A stretch of 64,000 nt of DNA from assembly GCA_022823165.1 (NCBI GenBank), contig JAJDXR010000044.1, positions 23,854 through 87,853 on the forward strand, written 5' to 3'. This document shows positions 26,322 to 35,162 of this stretch, one piece after another. Position 1 is the first letter of the stretch. Every line of letters begins with the position of its first letter. The stretch comes from Anaerolineae bacterium (GTDB lineage: Bacteria; Chloroflexota; Anaerolineae; Aggregatilineales; Phototrophicaceae). The notes beneath the pieces were generated by a model, which worked only from the letters and a program-made list of their open reading frames with translations, made no database searches and was not told the origin of the DNA. Made by a program: the position numbers and the translations under genes.

Positions 26322-27832
26322 TCACGCTTCCGCGTTGCAGCGGCATCCTTCTGCACCCCACCTCGCTGCGCGGTCCTTACGGCATCGGCGACCTGGGCGC
26401 CGGCGCCTACCGCTTCGTCGACTGGCTGGAAGCCAATGGGCAGACGATTTGGCAGGTGCTGCCGCTGGGTCCCACCAGCTATGGCGATTCACCCTACCAG
26501 ACGCTTTCCGCTTTCGCCGGCAGCAGCCACTTGATCAGTCTCGACCGGCTCGTCGAAGACGGTCTGCTGACCAAGGGCGATTTGGCTGATGCGCCGCCCT
26601 TCCCAGCCAACAGCGTGGATTACGGCTGGGTCGGACCCTATCACAATCAAAAGCTCGCCAGCGCCTGGCGTAATTTCAGCGGCGGCGCGGACCAATCGCT
26701 GCGGCAAGATTTTGAGCGCTTCGTCGACGAGAATCATTTCTGGCTCGAGGACTTCGCGCTATTCGTCACGCTGAAGACGCGGCATCGGCTGCGGCCCTGG
26801 GTCGAGTGGGAGCGCGAATTTAGGCGGCGCGATCCGGCGGCGCTCGCCTATGCCGCGGCGAATTTTGCGGAACAAGTCAATAGCGAGCGCTTCCGGCAAT
26901 GGTTGTTCTACCGGCAATGGCGGGCTTTGAAGCAGTACGCCAAGTCTAAAGGCGTCCGGCTCTTTGGAGATTTACCGATTTTCGTCGCCCATGACAGCGC
27001 CGATGTATGGGCGAATCAGCGGGAGTATTTTCTCGACGAGGCCGGCAATTCGACCGTCGTGGCCGGCGTCCCTCCCGATTATTTCAGCCCGACCGGGCAG
27101 CGCTGGGGCAATCCCCTCTACCGCTGGGAAGTGATGCATGCAGACGGCTATCAGTGGTGGATTCGACGCATTCGCGCCTTGCTGAAGCTGGTCGATTATA
27201 TTCGCATTGATCATTTCCGCGGCTTCGAAGCATATTGGGAGATTCCAGCCAGCGAGGCTACCGCGGTCAAGGGCAAATGGGTCAAAGGGCCGGGCGCGGC
27301 GTTTTTTGAAGCGATTCGCGCGGCCATGGGCGAGCTGCCGATTATGGCTGAAGATCTCGGCCTGATTACCAGCGGCGTCGAGAAACTGCGCGATGCGTTT
27401 GGCTTCCCCGGCATGAAGGTGCTGCAATTCGCCTGGAGCGACCCAGCCAACCCCTTCCTGCCGCATAATCACCCGGTCAATTGCGTCGTCTACACCGGCA
27501 CGCACGACAACAATACCACGCGCGGCTGGTGGGAAAACGAAGTTGACCCCGGAACGCGCGCCTTCGTCAAAGACTATCTGGGACACGATGCCGGCAATAT
27601 CGTCTGGGACATGGCGCGGCTTGGCATGCGCTCCGCCGGCCGCGTCTTTATCATGCCGATGCAAGATGTCTTGGGGCTAGGCGCCGCCGCGCGCCTGAAT
27701 ACTCCTGGCAAAGCAGCCGATAACTGGACCTGGCGTATGCCCGCGAACGCGCTCAATCATCGGGGCAAAGATGCCTTGCTGCATATCACGCGTCTCTTCC
27801 AGCGGCATCCGGATCAGCAGCCGAAGCCCTAA
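26318..27832 (+). CDS. malQ: 4-alpha-glucanotransferase (amylomaltase)
   Basis: GH77 enzyme moving alpha-1,4-glucan segments. 504 residues, typical for the shorter MalQ form. Signatures: SGILLHPTSLRGPYGIGDLG at the N-terminus, GDLPIFVAHDSADVWANQ, VDYIRIDHFRGFEAYWEIP with the catalytic Asp, MAEDLGLIT with the Glu region, and VVYTGTHDNNTTRGWW. It overlaps hisS by 4 nt (ATGA), so it is translated from the same message despite unrelated function. Confidence 0.95.
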   Translation: MITLPRCSGILLHPTSLRGPYGIGDLGAGAYRFVDWLEANGQTIWQVLPLGPTSYGDSPYQTLSAFAGSSHLISLDRLVEDGLLTKGDLADAPPFPANSVDYGWVGPYHNQKLASAWRNFSGGADQSLRQDFERFVDENHFWLEDFALFVTLKTRHRLRPWVEWEREFRRRDPAALAYAAANFAEQVNSERFRQWLFYRQWRALKQYAKSKGVRLFGDLPIFVAHDSADVWANQREYFLDEAGNSTVVAGVPPDYFSPTGQRWGNPLYRWEVMHADGYQWWIRRIRALLKLVDYIRIDHFRGFEAYWEIPASEATAVKGKWVKGPGAAFFEAIRAAMGELPIMAEDLGLITSGVEKLRDAFGFPGMKVLQFAWSDPANPFLPHNHPVNCVVYTGTHDNNTTRGWWENEVDPGTRAFVKDYLGHDAGNIVWDMARLGMRSAGRVFIMPMQDVLGLGAAARLNTPGKAADNWTWRMPANALNHRGKDALLHITRLFQRHPDQQPKP

Positions 27833-27961
27833 GATGCCAACGCTAAACAGCCGCGGATGGCTTAGGTTGCCGGCCGCAACTATGGAGCGCCAATATCGCG
27901 CCCAGGCGTGATAAAATCAGAATCGGCGCTTCAGAATTGAAAGCAAGCCCGGATTAAGGCA

Positions 27962-28498
27962 ATGGATTCACACAGCGTATTCTTTGGCGAGTGGCTGCGC
28001 AGCCTGCGCGCGCAATACAAACAGGTCGTCCGCAACAATGACCGGGTGACCTTGCCGACCCTGACGGCGGTCCTGCAGAATGTTGGTTTCGGCGAAGCTG
28101 AGCTGACGCAGTTGCGGATAGAAGCGACTATGCGCGCGGACGATGTCGCGGAAGACTTCAAGCCGGATATGCAGATTCTTGAACCAGCGCTGCCGCCTCA
28201 GCCGCACCCGTCCGAGTGCTTGTGCCCTCAATGCAGCCCCGTTGACGACTCCGCGCATGATAGCGACGGCCAGCCTATTCTCCCCGATCCGGAGGCCGCG
28301 TCCGCCGAAACGGGACATACTTTTCCCGTCGCGCCGATGAACCCGGCCGAGGCTGAAGAACCTGAACCGCAAAGTTTCGAAGACAGTTTGGATGAGCAGG
28401 CGGAAATCGAAGCAACTGGACCCGCTGCGGAGGATTCGGCTGAAGACGACGGCGCCGCTGACGACCCCGACGCCCCGGCGCAAATGAGTCTCTTCTGA
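27962..28498 (+). CDS. Unknown protein with helical N-domain, CxxC and C-terminal clamp-binding motif
   Basis: 178 residues, family not recognised. Residues 1-70 look like a compact helical domain (FFGEWLRSLRAQYKQVV, TLPTLTAVLQNVGFGEAEL). A Pro-rich segment with CLCPQC follows near 95, then about 75 residues dominated by Glu, Asp, Ala and Pro, predicted disordered. The protein ends exactly in QMSLF, matching the beta-sliding-clamp-binding consensus (Q-x-[ST/D]-L-F) used by polymerases and repair factors. The gene lies 2 nt before tadA. A replication or repair accessory role is inferred only from the tail. Confidence 0.7.
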   Translation: MDSHSVFFGEWLRSLRAQYKQVVRNNDRVTLPTLTAVLQNVGFGEAELTQLRIEATMRADDVAEDFKPDMQILEPALPPQPHPSECLCPQCSPVDDSAHDSDGQPILPDPEAASAETGHTFPVAPMNPAEAEEPEPQSFEDSLDEQAEIEATGPAAEDSAEDDGAADDPDAPAQMSLF

Positions 28499-28500
28499 CC

Positions 28501-28974
28501 ATGCCCATCACTGAAGCAGACCGGAAGTGGATGCGCCTCGCGCTCAGCGAAGCTGAAAGCGCGCTCGCCACCGATGATGTGCCGATTGGCGCTGTCGCCG
28601 TGCGTCAAGGCGCGGTCATCGGGCGCGGCTACAACCGGCGCGAAGCCGACAAGGACCCCACAGCGCACGCTGAAATCATCGCCATCCGTGAAGCGGCGGC
28701 GGCGCTCGACAGGTGGCGGCTTGACGAGGTAACGCTCTACTGTACGCTGGAGCCCTGCTCGATGTGCGCGGGCGCCATGGTGCTGGCGCGCCTGCCACGG
28801 CTCGTGTATGCGGCCGGCGATCCCAAGGCCGGCGCCGCTGGCAGCATAATCGATATCACCCGGCATCACCGACTGAACCATCATGTGCATGTGGAAAGCG
28901 GTCTTTACGCTGAGGAAGCGGCTGAATTGCTGCGCGCCTTCTTCCGCCGTTTGCGCGCCCAGAGCCAGGGCTGA
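28501..28974 (+). CDS. tadA: tRNA-specific adenosine deaminase TadA
   Basis: Converts A34 to inosine in tRNA-Arg. 157 residues. Zinc and catalytic motifs are complete: HAEIIAIREAA (His ligand and catalytic Glu) and PCSMCAGAMVLARL (two Cys ligands). The C-terminal FFRRLRAQ helix fits bacterial TadA. Starts 2 nt after the preceding unknown gene. Confidence 0.93.
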   Translation: MPITEADRKWMRLALSEAESALATDDVPIGAVAVRQGAVIGRGYNRREADKDPTAHAEIIAIREAAAALDRWRLDEVTLYCTLEPCSMCAGAMVLARLPRLVYAAGDPKAGAAGSIIDITRHHRLNHHVHVESGLYAEEAAELLRAFFRRLRAQSQG

Positions 28975-28997
28975 CGCGCGGGCCGCGGCAAGCAAGT

Positions 28998-29026
28998 GTT
29001 CAATTTCCGCGCGAGCTGTGTATACT
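28998..29026 (+). promoter_or_regulatory. Promoter of tRNA-Ser
   Basis: A strong -10 TATACT (29021-29026) lies 13 nt before the tRNA. The -35 (around GTTCAA, 28998-29003) is weak, with a 17-nt spacer. Confidence 0.5.
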
Positions 29027-29039
29027 AAGCGTCTGCTTT

Positions 29040-29126
<87 letters not shown>

Positions 29127-29151
29127 TAGATAAGCCTGCATGGGCTAAATG

Positions 29152-29185
29152 TCAGGTCGGGCGGCTGGCTCAACGCCCGACCTGA
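29152..29185. terminator. Strong hairpin between tRNA-Ser and the convergent secreted-protein gene
   Basis: TCAGGTCGGGCG pairs perfectly over 12 bp with CGCCCGACCTGA across a 10-nt loop. No T tract follows on either strand, so termination is likely from position (convergent genes) but not certain. A repeat origin is also possible, as it resembles the palindromes elsewhere in the window. Confidence 0.45.
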
Positions 29186-29210
29186 TGAAAATCTGCTAGC
29201 TAACTTCCAG

Positions 29211-30221
29211 CTAGCTTCCCATCTGCATCATCATCGCCAGCGGGAAGACGAAAACGTCTTCCGGTATCTCGACATTGACCGGCTGGCCAAAATCGGACAA
29301 TTTGGCGCTCAAATCCATGTTGATTGACGCATTCCGCTGCTGGCCCTTTTCCGTGTATGACATGTCCATGTCCATCAGCATGTCGAGGCCGTAGGTATAC
29401 TTGTCGTCCAGACCAATGTACTGCGTTACCGAAAACTCCCCGGCTTCTAGCGCCTCCATGAGGTCGCCCGCCGCCTTGGAATCGTCCATGTCGTTGGCTG
29501 CGGCTGCCAGCAGGTCGGCGCTGAGCATCGACAGGAAGGCGTTCAAGTCGAGGTCGGACCTGAATACAGCCACCGCGACGCCGCTCACTTCGCTATCAGC
29601 CAAACGCGCGACGCTCACCGCCGAATCGGCGATTGCTTCCATTTCTTTCATTTCCGCGGAATCGGGCTCAGGCATCGCGCCGGTCTCGGCCAGCATTTCA
29701 CCGATGGCATCGTTGAGATCGATGCCGAAGCCTTCCATGCCGCTCATATCTTCGCCGGCCAGCGCCGACAAGGCGTCCGCGCTTAGCAGTACAATCCCGT
29801 CTTTCATCAGCAAATTGACTTCTGACGTGGCTGCTTCCGCGCCCGAAGAATCCGTTATTTCCATCCAGACGGAGGCCTTGGCCGAAGTCAGGAAAATCTC
29901 AGCCAATTCCGCCCATTCCGCCTCGGCCAGGTCAACAGCCCGCTCGTTAATGGTCCGCAGCGATTCGTCGTCCAGCTCAAACTGGCCAGTAGCCTGTAGG
30001 GACAAACGCATCGGCTCGTCCGCATCGGCTTCCAGATTCATGCTCATTGATACAGCGAATGAGTTAACATTGTCCATCACGGCCGCGTTATCCAGGAGAA
30101 TCTGGCAATCGCTCCCGGAAAGCTCGCCGCAAAATACATCGTCCATCGAATCCGCGAGCGCGAATGCGCCCGGAAATGCCAGAGCGATCACAGCGATGAA
30201 TATCAGGTATTTCCTCAGCAT
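29211..30221 (-). CDS. Secreted acidic protein of unknown function
   Basis: About 336 residues from ATG 30221, with AGGGGAGAAA directly upstream. A signal peptide (KYLIFIAVIALAFPGAFALA) ends near residue 20. It is not a clear lipoprotein, since the first Cys follows DSMDDVF. The mature part is very acidic, rich in Asp, Glu, Met and Ala, with a repeating pattern of amphipathic strands and helices that could fit the LolA/LppX-type lipid-binding fold, but I see no decisive motif. Single-gene unit. Confidence 0.65.
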   Translation of the reverse strand: MLRKYLIFIAVIALAFPGAFALADSMDDVFCGELSGSDCQILLDNAAVMDNVNSFAVSMSMNLEADADEPMRLSLQATGQFELDDESLRTINERAVDLAEAEWAELAEIFLTSAKASVWMEITDSSGAEAATSEVNLLMKDGIVLLSADALSALAGEDMSGMEGFGIDLNDAIGEMLAETGAMPEPDSAEMKEMEAIADSAVSVARLADSEVSGVAVAVFRSDLDLNAFLSMLSADLLAAAANDMDDSKAAGDLMEALEAGEFSVTQYIGLDDKYTYGLDMLMDMDMSYTEKGQQRNASINMDLSAKLSDFGQPVNVEIPEDVFVFPLAMMMQMGS

Positions 30222-30387
30222 TGTTTCTCCCCTTATCAGTTTCATGTCCGCTACTTGTACTACGCACGGAGTCGCATTCTGTTCCAAGCAGATCTTTGGT
30301 CATTCTTTATAGCCGCGCTAATCACCGGGCGCTGAAAGGCGCCAGATTTGAGCCCGCGCTAAACAGCCCTGGCTGGTCTGCTATACT

Positions 30388-30519
30388 GGGAGTGGCTAAC
30401 ATGGTGGATATCTCCTGAATGCCGAGCAGGCACAGGTTGATTCACCACAGAGACACAGAGGGCGCAGAGATTTTTCTTTGGGTCGAAGGGAAACTGCATC
30501 CACTACAATAGACACTCCC
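30388..30519 (-). mobile_element. MITE-like element, copy B (132 bp)
   Basis: Runs GGGAGTGGCTAA ... TAGACACTCCC on the plus strand, i.e. inverted relative to copy A at 2185-2339. It is flanked by the perfect 8-bp duplication GCTATACT (30380-30387 and 30520-30527). The two copies align along their whole length except about 20 bases present only in copy A. It contains a CACAGAG-rich stretch related to other short repeats in the window. It lies between the secreted-protein gene and the LOG-family gene. Confidence 0.88.
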
Positions 30520-30563
30520 GCTATACTCGCGCGCAGCCTGGCCGAGTGGAAATCGCAGAGACT

Positions 30564-31088
30564 ATGAAGATTATTACCGTTTTTGGCAGTTCCCAGGTAC
30601 GTCCACGCCAGCCCGACTATGAAGACGCGCTGACCATCGGTCGGGCGCTGGCGCAAAGCGGATACGCGGTCATGAGCGGCGGCTACTACGGCGTCATGGA
30701 AGCGGTGAGCAAAGGCGCGCGGGCTGGCGGCGGCCATGTCATCGGCGTAACCACCGACCAGATCGGCCTGCAATTTAATGTCGAGCCTAACGTCTACAAC
30801 AGCGAAGTCGTCAACTTTGCCGACCTGCGCGACCGTCTGCTGTACATGGTGGAGAACGCAGACGCCTACCTGGCTATGCCGGGCGGCATCGGCACTTTGC
30901 ATGAAATCGCGGAAACCTGGGAATTGATGCGCATCGGCGGCGTGCCGCGGCGCCCGTTTGTTTGTTACGGCAGCCTGTGGGCGACCATAATCGGGGAGCT
31001 GGAAAACAGCGCTTATCTTGCCGATGGCTACCAGGGCATGATCAAATTCGCGCAGCGCCCGAACGAAGCGCTGACATTACTCGCCTGA
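30564..31088 (+). CDS. LOG-family protein (Rossmann, nucleotide 5'-monophosphate hydrolase type)
   Basis: About 174 residues from ATG 30564. ITVFGSSQVRP starts the Rossmann fold, SGGYYGVMEAVSKGARAGGG replaces the usual GGGxxGxM loop, and MPGGIGTLHEIAETW corresponds to the PGGxGTxxE active-site motif of the LOG (lysine-decarboxylase-like) family. Members release free cytokinin-type bases or are general phosphoribohydrolases. An earlier in-frame GTG at 30546 is possible. The gene begins 44 nt after MITE copy B. Confidence 0.85.
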   Translation: MKIITVFGSSQVRPRQPDYEDALTIGRALAQSGYAVMSGGYYGVMEAVSKGARAGGGHVIGVTTDQIGLQFNVEPNVYNSEVVNFADLRDRLLYMVENADAYLAMPGGIGTLHEIAETWELMRIGGVPRRPFVCYGSLWATIIGELENSAYLADGYQGMIKFAQRPNEALTLLA

Positions 31089-31228
31089 GCGCTGAGACTC
31101 AATATCTGCGTGTGTTGGCGCGATTCCGCCTTGGCGGCGCTTGCGAATCCCGCTCAGCGCCGGATATGCGCGGGCAATTCGAGTACAATAGTCATGGGAT
31201 GAATCCTGGCATCTGAGGTAAGCCATCA

Positions 31229-32479
31229 GTGAGGCGCCAAATTCAACTGCTTGCGCTGATATTATGCCTGCTGGCATCATCGCTTGCGCGCGCGCAGGAC
31301 AACTCAACTGAGGCCGATGACAACACAGCGGCGCAGCTGAAAGTTTGGTTGCCGGCGCCACTTATTTCCGACGAATCAGGCAATGCCTATCAGCTGCTGA
31401 TTGAACACAGCGCCGAGTTTGCCGCCAGCAACAATATCGAAGCGGCTTATCGCATCAAGGACGTCGGCAAAGTCGGCGGCATCGTGGCCTCAATTCGCGC
31501 CGGTAAAGAAGTGGCGCCGGCAGCCCTGCCCGATGTCGCGCTGATTCGACGGCGAGACTTTGGCCCGGCTCTGGCCAGCGAGTATTTGCAGTCTTTGGAG
31601 TCGCTGTTTTCGTCCTCGCTGCTCAATGATTTGGACGACAGCGTTGAATTCGGCCAGCTTCCGCTCGAGAGCGGCTTGTCCCTTTACGGCCTGCCCTATT
31701 TTTTTGATCTGCTGCTTAGCGTCTACACGCAGCCGCAAGGCGCCGAACGCAACTCGCTCAGCTTTGACGATATGATATCCGGGCAGGTAACCTTTTTGTT
31801 CCCGGCGGCGCGCACCAACGGTTTGAATCAGACTTTCTATTTGCAGTACCTGGCCGCCGGTGGCATGACGCCTGACGAAGGCCTGATGTCCGTCAATCAA
31901 GGCGCGCTGCAAACGGTCTTGGAATTTTATGATGTATTGGCGAAAAGCGACCTGATAACAGCGGATGTCTTGACCTACCAGTCGCCGGCCGCCTATGCCG
32001 CCGACTTCGCCAATCATTTGGACCGCCCGCAGCTGGCCATCTTCAACGCCAGCGATTATCTCGCCATGATTGACCAGCAGGTCAGCAGTGTTGTCGCCGC
32101 TCAAATCCCGACGGCTGACGCGAACGGCTCGTCGATCCTCACTGGCTGGCTGTGGGTAATCGTGACGCCGGACCTGGGCCGGCAGGCGCTTGTGGCGCGC
32201 TTCTTGGAATGGATGATGGAGCCGGCTTTTCACGCGGCTTTTGCGCGAGCGCTGTATCATCTGCCAACTCAACCGGATATTCTGGACCAAAGCCTGCCGC
32301 CCGCCGCCGACAGTCAATTCTTCAGCGAACTGCTGCAAAGCGCGGCGCTGCCCCTGCCGGAAGGCGAAGCCGGCACGGCGCCGCGCTTGATGCAAGAAGC
32401 ATTGGTGCATGTATTGCACGGAGATGTATCGGCAGCGGAGGCGACCCGCCAAGTCCTCGAACAGCTCGCCGAACGCTAA
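31229..32479 (+). CDS. ABC-type extracellular solute-binding protein (sugar type), orphan
   Basis: 416 residues with a signal peptide (IQLLALILCLLASSLARA) and a family-1 substrate-binding fold: LKVWLPAP at the start of the mature part, PLESGLSLYGLPYFFDLL, then LTGWLWVIVTP and FLEWMMEPAFHAAFA near the end. There are no permease or ATPase genes nearby, so it must work with a transporter coded elsewhere or in sensing. Its TAA overlaps the stop of the convergent gene within CTAA at 32476-32479. Confidence 0.82.
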   Translation: MRRQIQLLALILCLLASSLARAQDNSTEADDNTAAQLKVWLPAPLISDESGNAYQLLIEHSAEFAASNNIEAAYRIKDVGKVGGIVASIRAGKEVAPAALPDVALIRRRDFGPALASEYLQSLESLFSSSLLNDLDDSVEFGQLPLESGLSLYGLPYFFDLLLSVYTQPQGAERNSLSFDDMISGQVTFLFPAARTNGLNQTFYLQYLAAGGMTPDEGLMSVNQGALQTVLEFYDVLAKSDLITADVLTYQSPAAYAADFANHLDRPQLAIFNASDYLAMIDQQVSSVVAAQIPTADANGSSILTGWLWVIVTPDLGRQALVARFLEWMMEPAFHAAFARALYHLPTQPDILDQSLPPAADSQFFSELLQSAALPLPEGEAGTAPRLMQEALVHVLHGDVSAAEATRQVLEQLAER

Positions 32480-33621
32480 GCGACCAGCGCCTTCTCATAA
32501 AAGCGGTGTGTCTTGTAGATCTTCCCGCCGAGGCTCAAGCTGATTTTTATCAGCGGATTGGTTTCCAGGATCCAGCCCGAATCAAGATAATCGTACTGTG
32601 AGGGCAGCAGCGCCTTCATCACTTCCAACAGCATCGCCAGCTCCACGCCCTTGTTACGGTATTCCTTCTTGACGCCCATCAGCGGCATGCGGACTCCGCG
32701 GATCGTCTTGCGAATCTTCCAATGCCAGGCGACTTGCGCCATCGTAAGGATTTCCGGCACACCCGGGCGCGGATAGGCGCGGCGCAGCGCTTCGTTAAAG
32801 TTGGGAATCGTCAGCGCAAAGCCCACTGGCTCATCGGCAATTTCAGCGTAAAATGCCAACTTGGGCTCAACCAACATGCCCAAATCATTGATCAAAGCCT
32901 GCAGCTCGGCGTCATTCATTGGGATAAAGCCCCAGTTTTTCTCCCAAGCTGCATTGTATATCTCGCGAAAGCGCTCAAACTCGGCTTTCTTGTCTTTGGC
33001 TCGCATGCTGCGCACTGTGATTCCGCTGCGCTTGGCCGCGCGGCTCACTAGCCGTTCCAGCCGCTCAAGCGAGTCGCTGGCTGCGATCGTCTGGCGATCC
33101 TGATAGATGCAGTACGCATCCATCACCTTTTCAAAGCCGGCGCCTTCCACCAGCGCCGCGTACCAGGGCGGATTGTAGGGCATCATGATCACCGGCGGGT
33201 CAAAGTTGTCGACCAGCAGGCCGCATTCTTCATTGGTTGTGAAACTTGCCGGACCGCGAATCGCCTCTGCGCCCCGCGCGGCCAGCCAGTCGCCAGCGGC
33301 GTTCAGCAGCCCGCCGGCGACATCCGCATCGTCAATGGTCTCGAACAAACCAAAAAATCCAATGTTCTCATCGTGATAGCGATTATGCTCGTGATTGACG
33401 AAGGCGGCGATCGTTCCCGCCATCACGCCGTCACGCCAGGCGCCAAAGTATTCGCCGTCCATATAAGCCCAGGCCGGATGCTTGGATTTATCCAGCAATT
33501 GCCTGCGCATGGAAAGCAAGTTGGGCGCCCAATTGGGATCATCGGCGTAATGGCGCCAAGGAAATTGAAAAAACTCGCTGAAGTCTCCGCGATTTCCAAG
33601 CGGTCGTATTTCCAACACCAT
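32476..33621 (-). CDS. GNAT-like acetyltransferase domain protein (YghO type)
   Basis: 381 residues. The N-terminal EIRPLGNRGDFSEFFQFPWRHYADDPNWAPNL and the C-terminal GVKKEYRNKGVELAMLLEVMKAL with DSGWILETNPLI correspond to the two-domain YghO-like branch of the GNAT superfamily. Function is not established for this group. It is transcribed convergently with the solute-binding protein and shares stop-codon bases with it. Confidence 0.75.
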   Translation of the reverse strand: MVLEIRPLGNRGDFSEFFQFPWRHYADDPNWAPNLLSMRRQLLDKSKHPAWAYMDGEYFGAWRDGVMAGTIAAFVNHEHNRYHDENIGFFGLFETIDDADVAGGLLNAAGDWLAARGAEAIRGPASFTTNEECGLLVDNFDPPVIMMPYNPPWYAALVEGAGFEKVMDAYCIYQDRQTIAASDSLERLERLVSRAAKRSGITVRSMRAKDKKAEFERFREIYNAAWEKNWGFIPMNDAELQALINDLGMLVEPKLAFYAEIADEPVGFALTIPNFNEALRRAYPRPGVPEILTMAQVAWHWKIRKTIRGVRMPLMGVKKEYRNKGVELAMLLEVMKALLPSQYDYLDSGWILETNPLIKISLSLGGKIYKTHRFYEKALVA

Positions 33622-33679
33622 GTAACCTGACTTCTGAATTGAGCCGCAAGCGACATAGTCAAGAGCGCCACAAAGTATC

Positions 33680-33708
33680 TTGACAGCCGCCTGTCACGCT
33701 GATAGTAT
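33680..33708 (+). promoter_or_regulatory. Promoter of tRNA-Asn
   Basis: Consensus TTGACA (33680-33685), a 17-nt spacer, and TAGTAT (33703-33708), 13 nt before the tRNA. Confidence 0.7.
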
Positions 33709-33721
33709 AGCAGTTGTTTAT

Positions 33722-33794
33722 TCCGTAGTAGCTCAATTGGCAGAGCAATCGGCTGTTAACCGATCGGTTCTTGGTTCAAGTCCAAGCTACGGAG
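33722..33794 (+). tRNA. tRNA-Asn (anticodon GTT)
   Basis: Acceptor TCCGTAG (33722-33728) pairs with CTACGGA (33787-33793), discriminator G. Anticodon stem ATCGG/CCGAT holds loop CTGTTAA, anticodon GTT. The T loop GTTCAAGTC is normal. CCA is not encoded. Confidence 0.95.
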
Positions 33795-33916
33795 CACCGC
33801 GCCAATGCCCCTATGCCAGGGGCATTTTGTTTTGCCGCTGGCAGTTGAGAACTGAATCCTGCGCATAGACTGGGGCGACCAAAGCAAGACACGGTAAAGA
33901 GTTAGAGCAATTGAAA

Positions 33917-34398
33917 ATGCAGAATATCGAGAATCCTGCAGACGGCATGCTGGATCGCGCGCAAGGCTGCCTGCTCGGGCAATTGGCCGGCGATGCGCTA
34001 GGCAGCCTGGTTGAATTCCAGACGCCTGAACAGATTTTGCGGGAATACCCCAACGGCGTCCGGGAACTCGCCGACGGCGGGACCTGGGATACAATCGCCG
34101 GCCAACCCACTGCCGACTCTGAAATGGCTTTGGCGCTGGCGCGCGTGCTGGTAACGCAGGGTCGCTACGACCGCGAGGCAGCTCGGAAAGCCTACGTTTC
34201 CTGGCTGGACTCTCGTCCTTTCGATTGCGGCCGCACGATTTACAGTTCGCCGCGTCAATTGGGTGGAGAACATCTTCAAAGCAGCCAGGCAAACGGCGCC
34301 CGCAGGCGGGATTGCCCGGTGTGCGTCAGCCACGGCCCGAGCGCTTCTGGCCCGTGGACGCGTTAGAATTAGCTGAAGGCTTGCTCGGCAGCGCCTAG
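33917..34398 (+). pseudogene. Broken ADP-ribosylglycohydrolase: N- and C-terminal parts joined out of frame
   Basis: The first frame (from 33917) gives the family N-terminus: DRAQGCLLGQLAGDALGSLVEF, then TADSEMALALARVLV and RPFDCGRTI, up to a SQANGA motif at about 34283-34300. From about 34297 a different frame reads RPQAGLPGVRQPRPERFWP and then VDALELAEGLL, which is how I remember the family C-terminus, ending in TAG 34396-34398. The middle of the enzyme (metal-binding GGDTDTN region) is absent. An internal deletion of several hundred bases with an out-of-frame join explains this. The remnant ends on the coaX stop codon. Confidence 0.75.
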
Positions 34399-35162
34399 TT
34401 ATTCAATTCGTAAATCAAACGCAAGCCATCCAGGGTCAACTCGGGCGCGACGTGATCAATGAGCGCCACATGCTCATTGAAGATCGGCGCCATCCCGCCG
34501 GTAGCGACCACCTGGGCCGCCGGCGCATCCAGTTGCGCCAGAATACGTCCCAGCAGCGAGTCGATCATACCCGCGTAGCCCCAGAAAATGCCCGACTGCA
34601 TGGCGTGTATGGTGTTGCGCCCAATGGGATTCGGCGGCGGAACCAGGTCGACCTTGTGCAACTGCGCCGCGCGGCTGACCAGCGCGTCATGCGCCAGCCG
34701 GATGCCGGGCGCGATCACTCCGCCGATATAGGCATTGTCCGCCGACAGCACATCGAAGTTGGTGGAGGTGCCAAAGTCGACGCTGACGGCGGGCGCGCCG
34801 TACAATTGCGACAGCGCCACAGCGTTGCACAGCCGATCGGCGCCCGCCTGCTCCGGCATGTCGATGGCGATCTTTATCCCCAGGTCGCTTCGGCTGCTTA
34901 CCGTCAGCGGCTCCAGCTTCAAGTAGCGCCGCGCCAAATCCTGAAACACTGCCGTCAGCGCAGGCACGACGCTGCTCAAGCAAATTGCGGAAATCGACTG
35001 GAAATCGACCTCAGCCGAGTCGAGAAAGTTACGCGCCAGGACGGCGTACTCGTCGGTCATTTTCTGCGCGACCGTCCGCGCCCGCCAGGAGAGGCGCCAG
35101 GCGGCCCCGTCCCACAAGCCCAGGTGGATATTGGTATTGCCAATGTCGATTGCCAGCAGCAT
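34395..35162 (-). CDS. coaX: Type III pantothenate kinase CoaX
   Basis: First step of coenzyme A synthesis, cytoplasmic. About 255 residues from ATG 35162; the frame extends upstream but the family starts LLAIDIGNTNIHLGLWDG. Further motifs: ISAICLSSVVPAL, EQAGADRLCNAVA, VDFGTSTNFDVL and YIGGVIAPGIRLAHDAL. Type III enzymes need a monovalent cation and resist CoA feedback. Single gene, convergent with the broken glycohydrolase. Confidence 0.93.
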   Translation of the reverse strand: MLLAIDIGNTNIHLGLWDGAAWRLSWRARTVAQKMTDEYAVLARNFLDSAEVDFQSISAICLSSVVPALTAVFQDLARRYLKLEPLTVSSRSDLGIKIAIDMPEQAGADRLCNAVALSQLYGAPAVSVDFGTSTNFDVLSADNAYIGGVIAPGIRLAHDALVSRAAQLHKVDLVPPPNPIGRNTIHAMQSGIFWGYAGMIDSLLGRILAQLDAPAAQVVATGGMAPIFNEHVALIDHVAPELTLDGLRLIYELNN

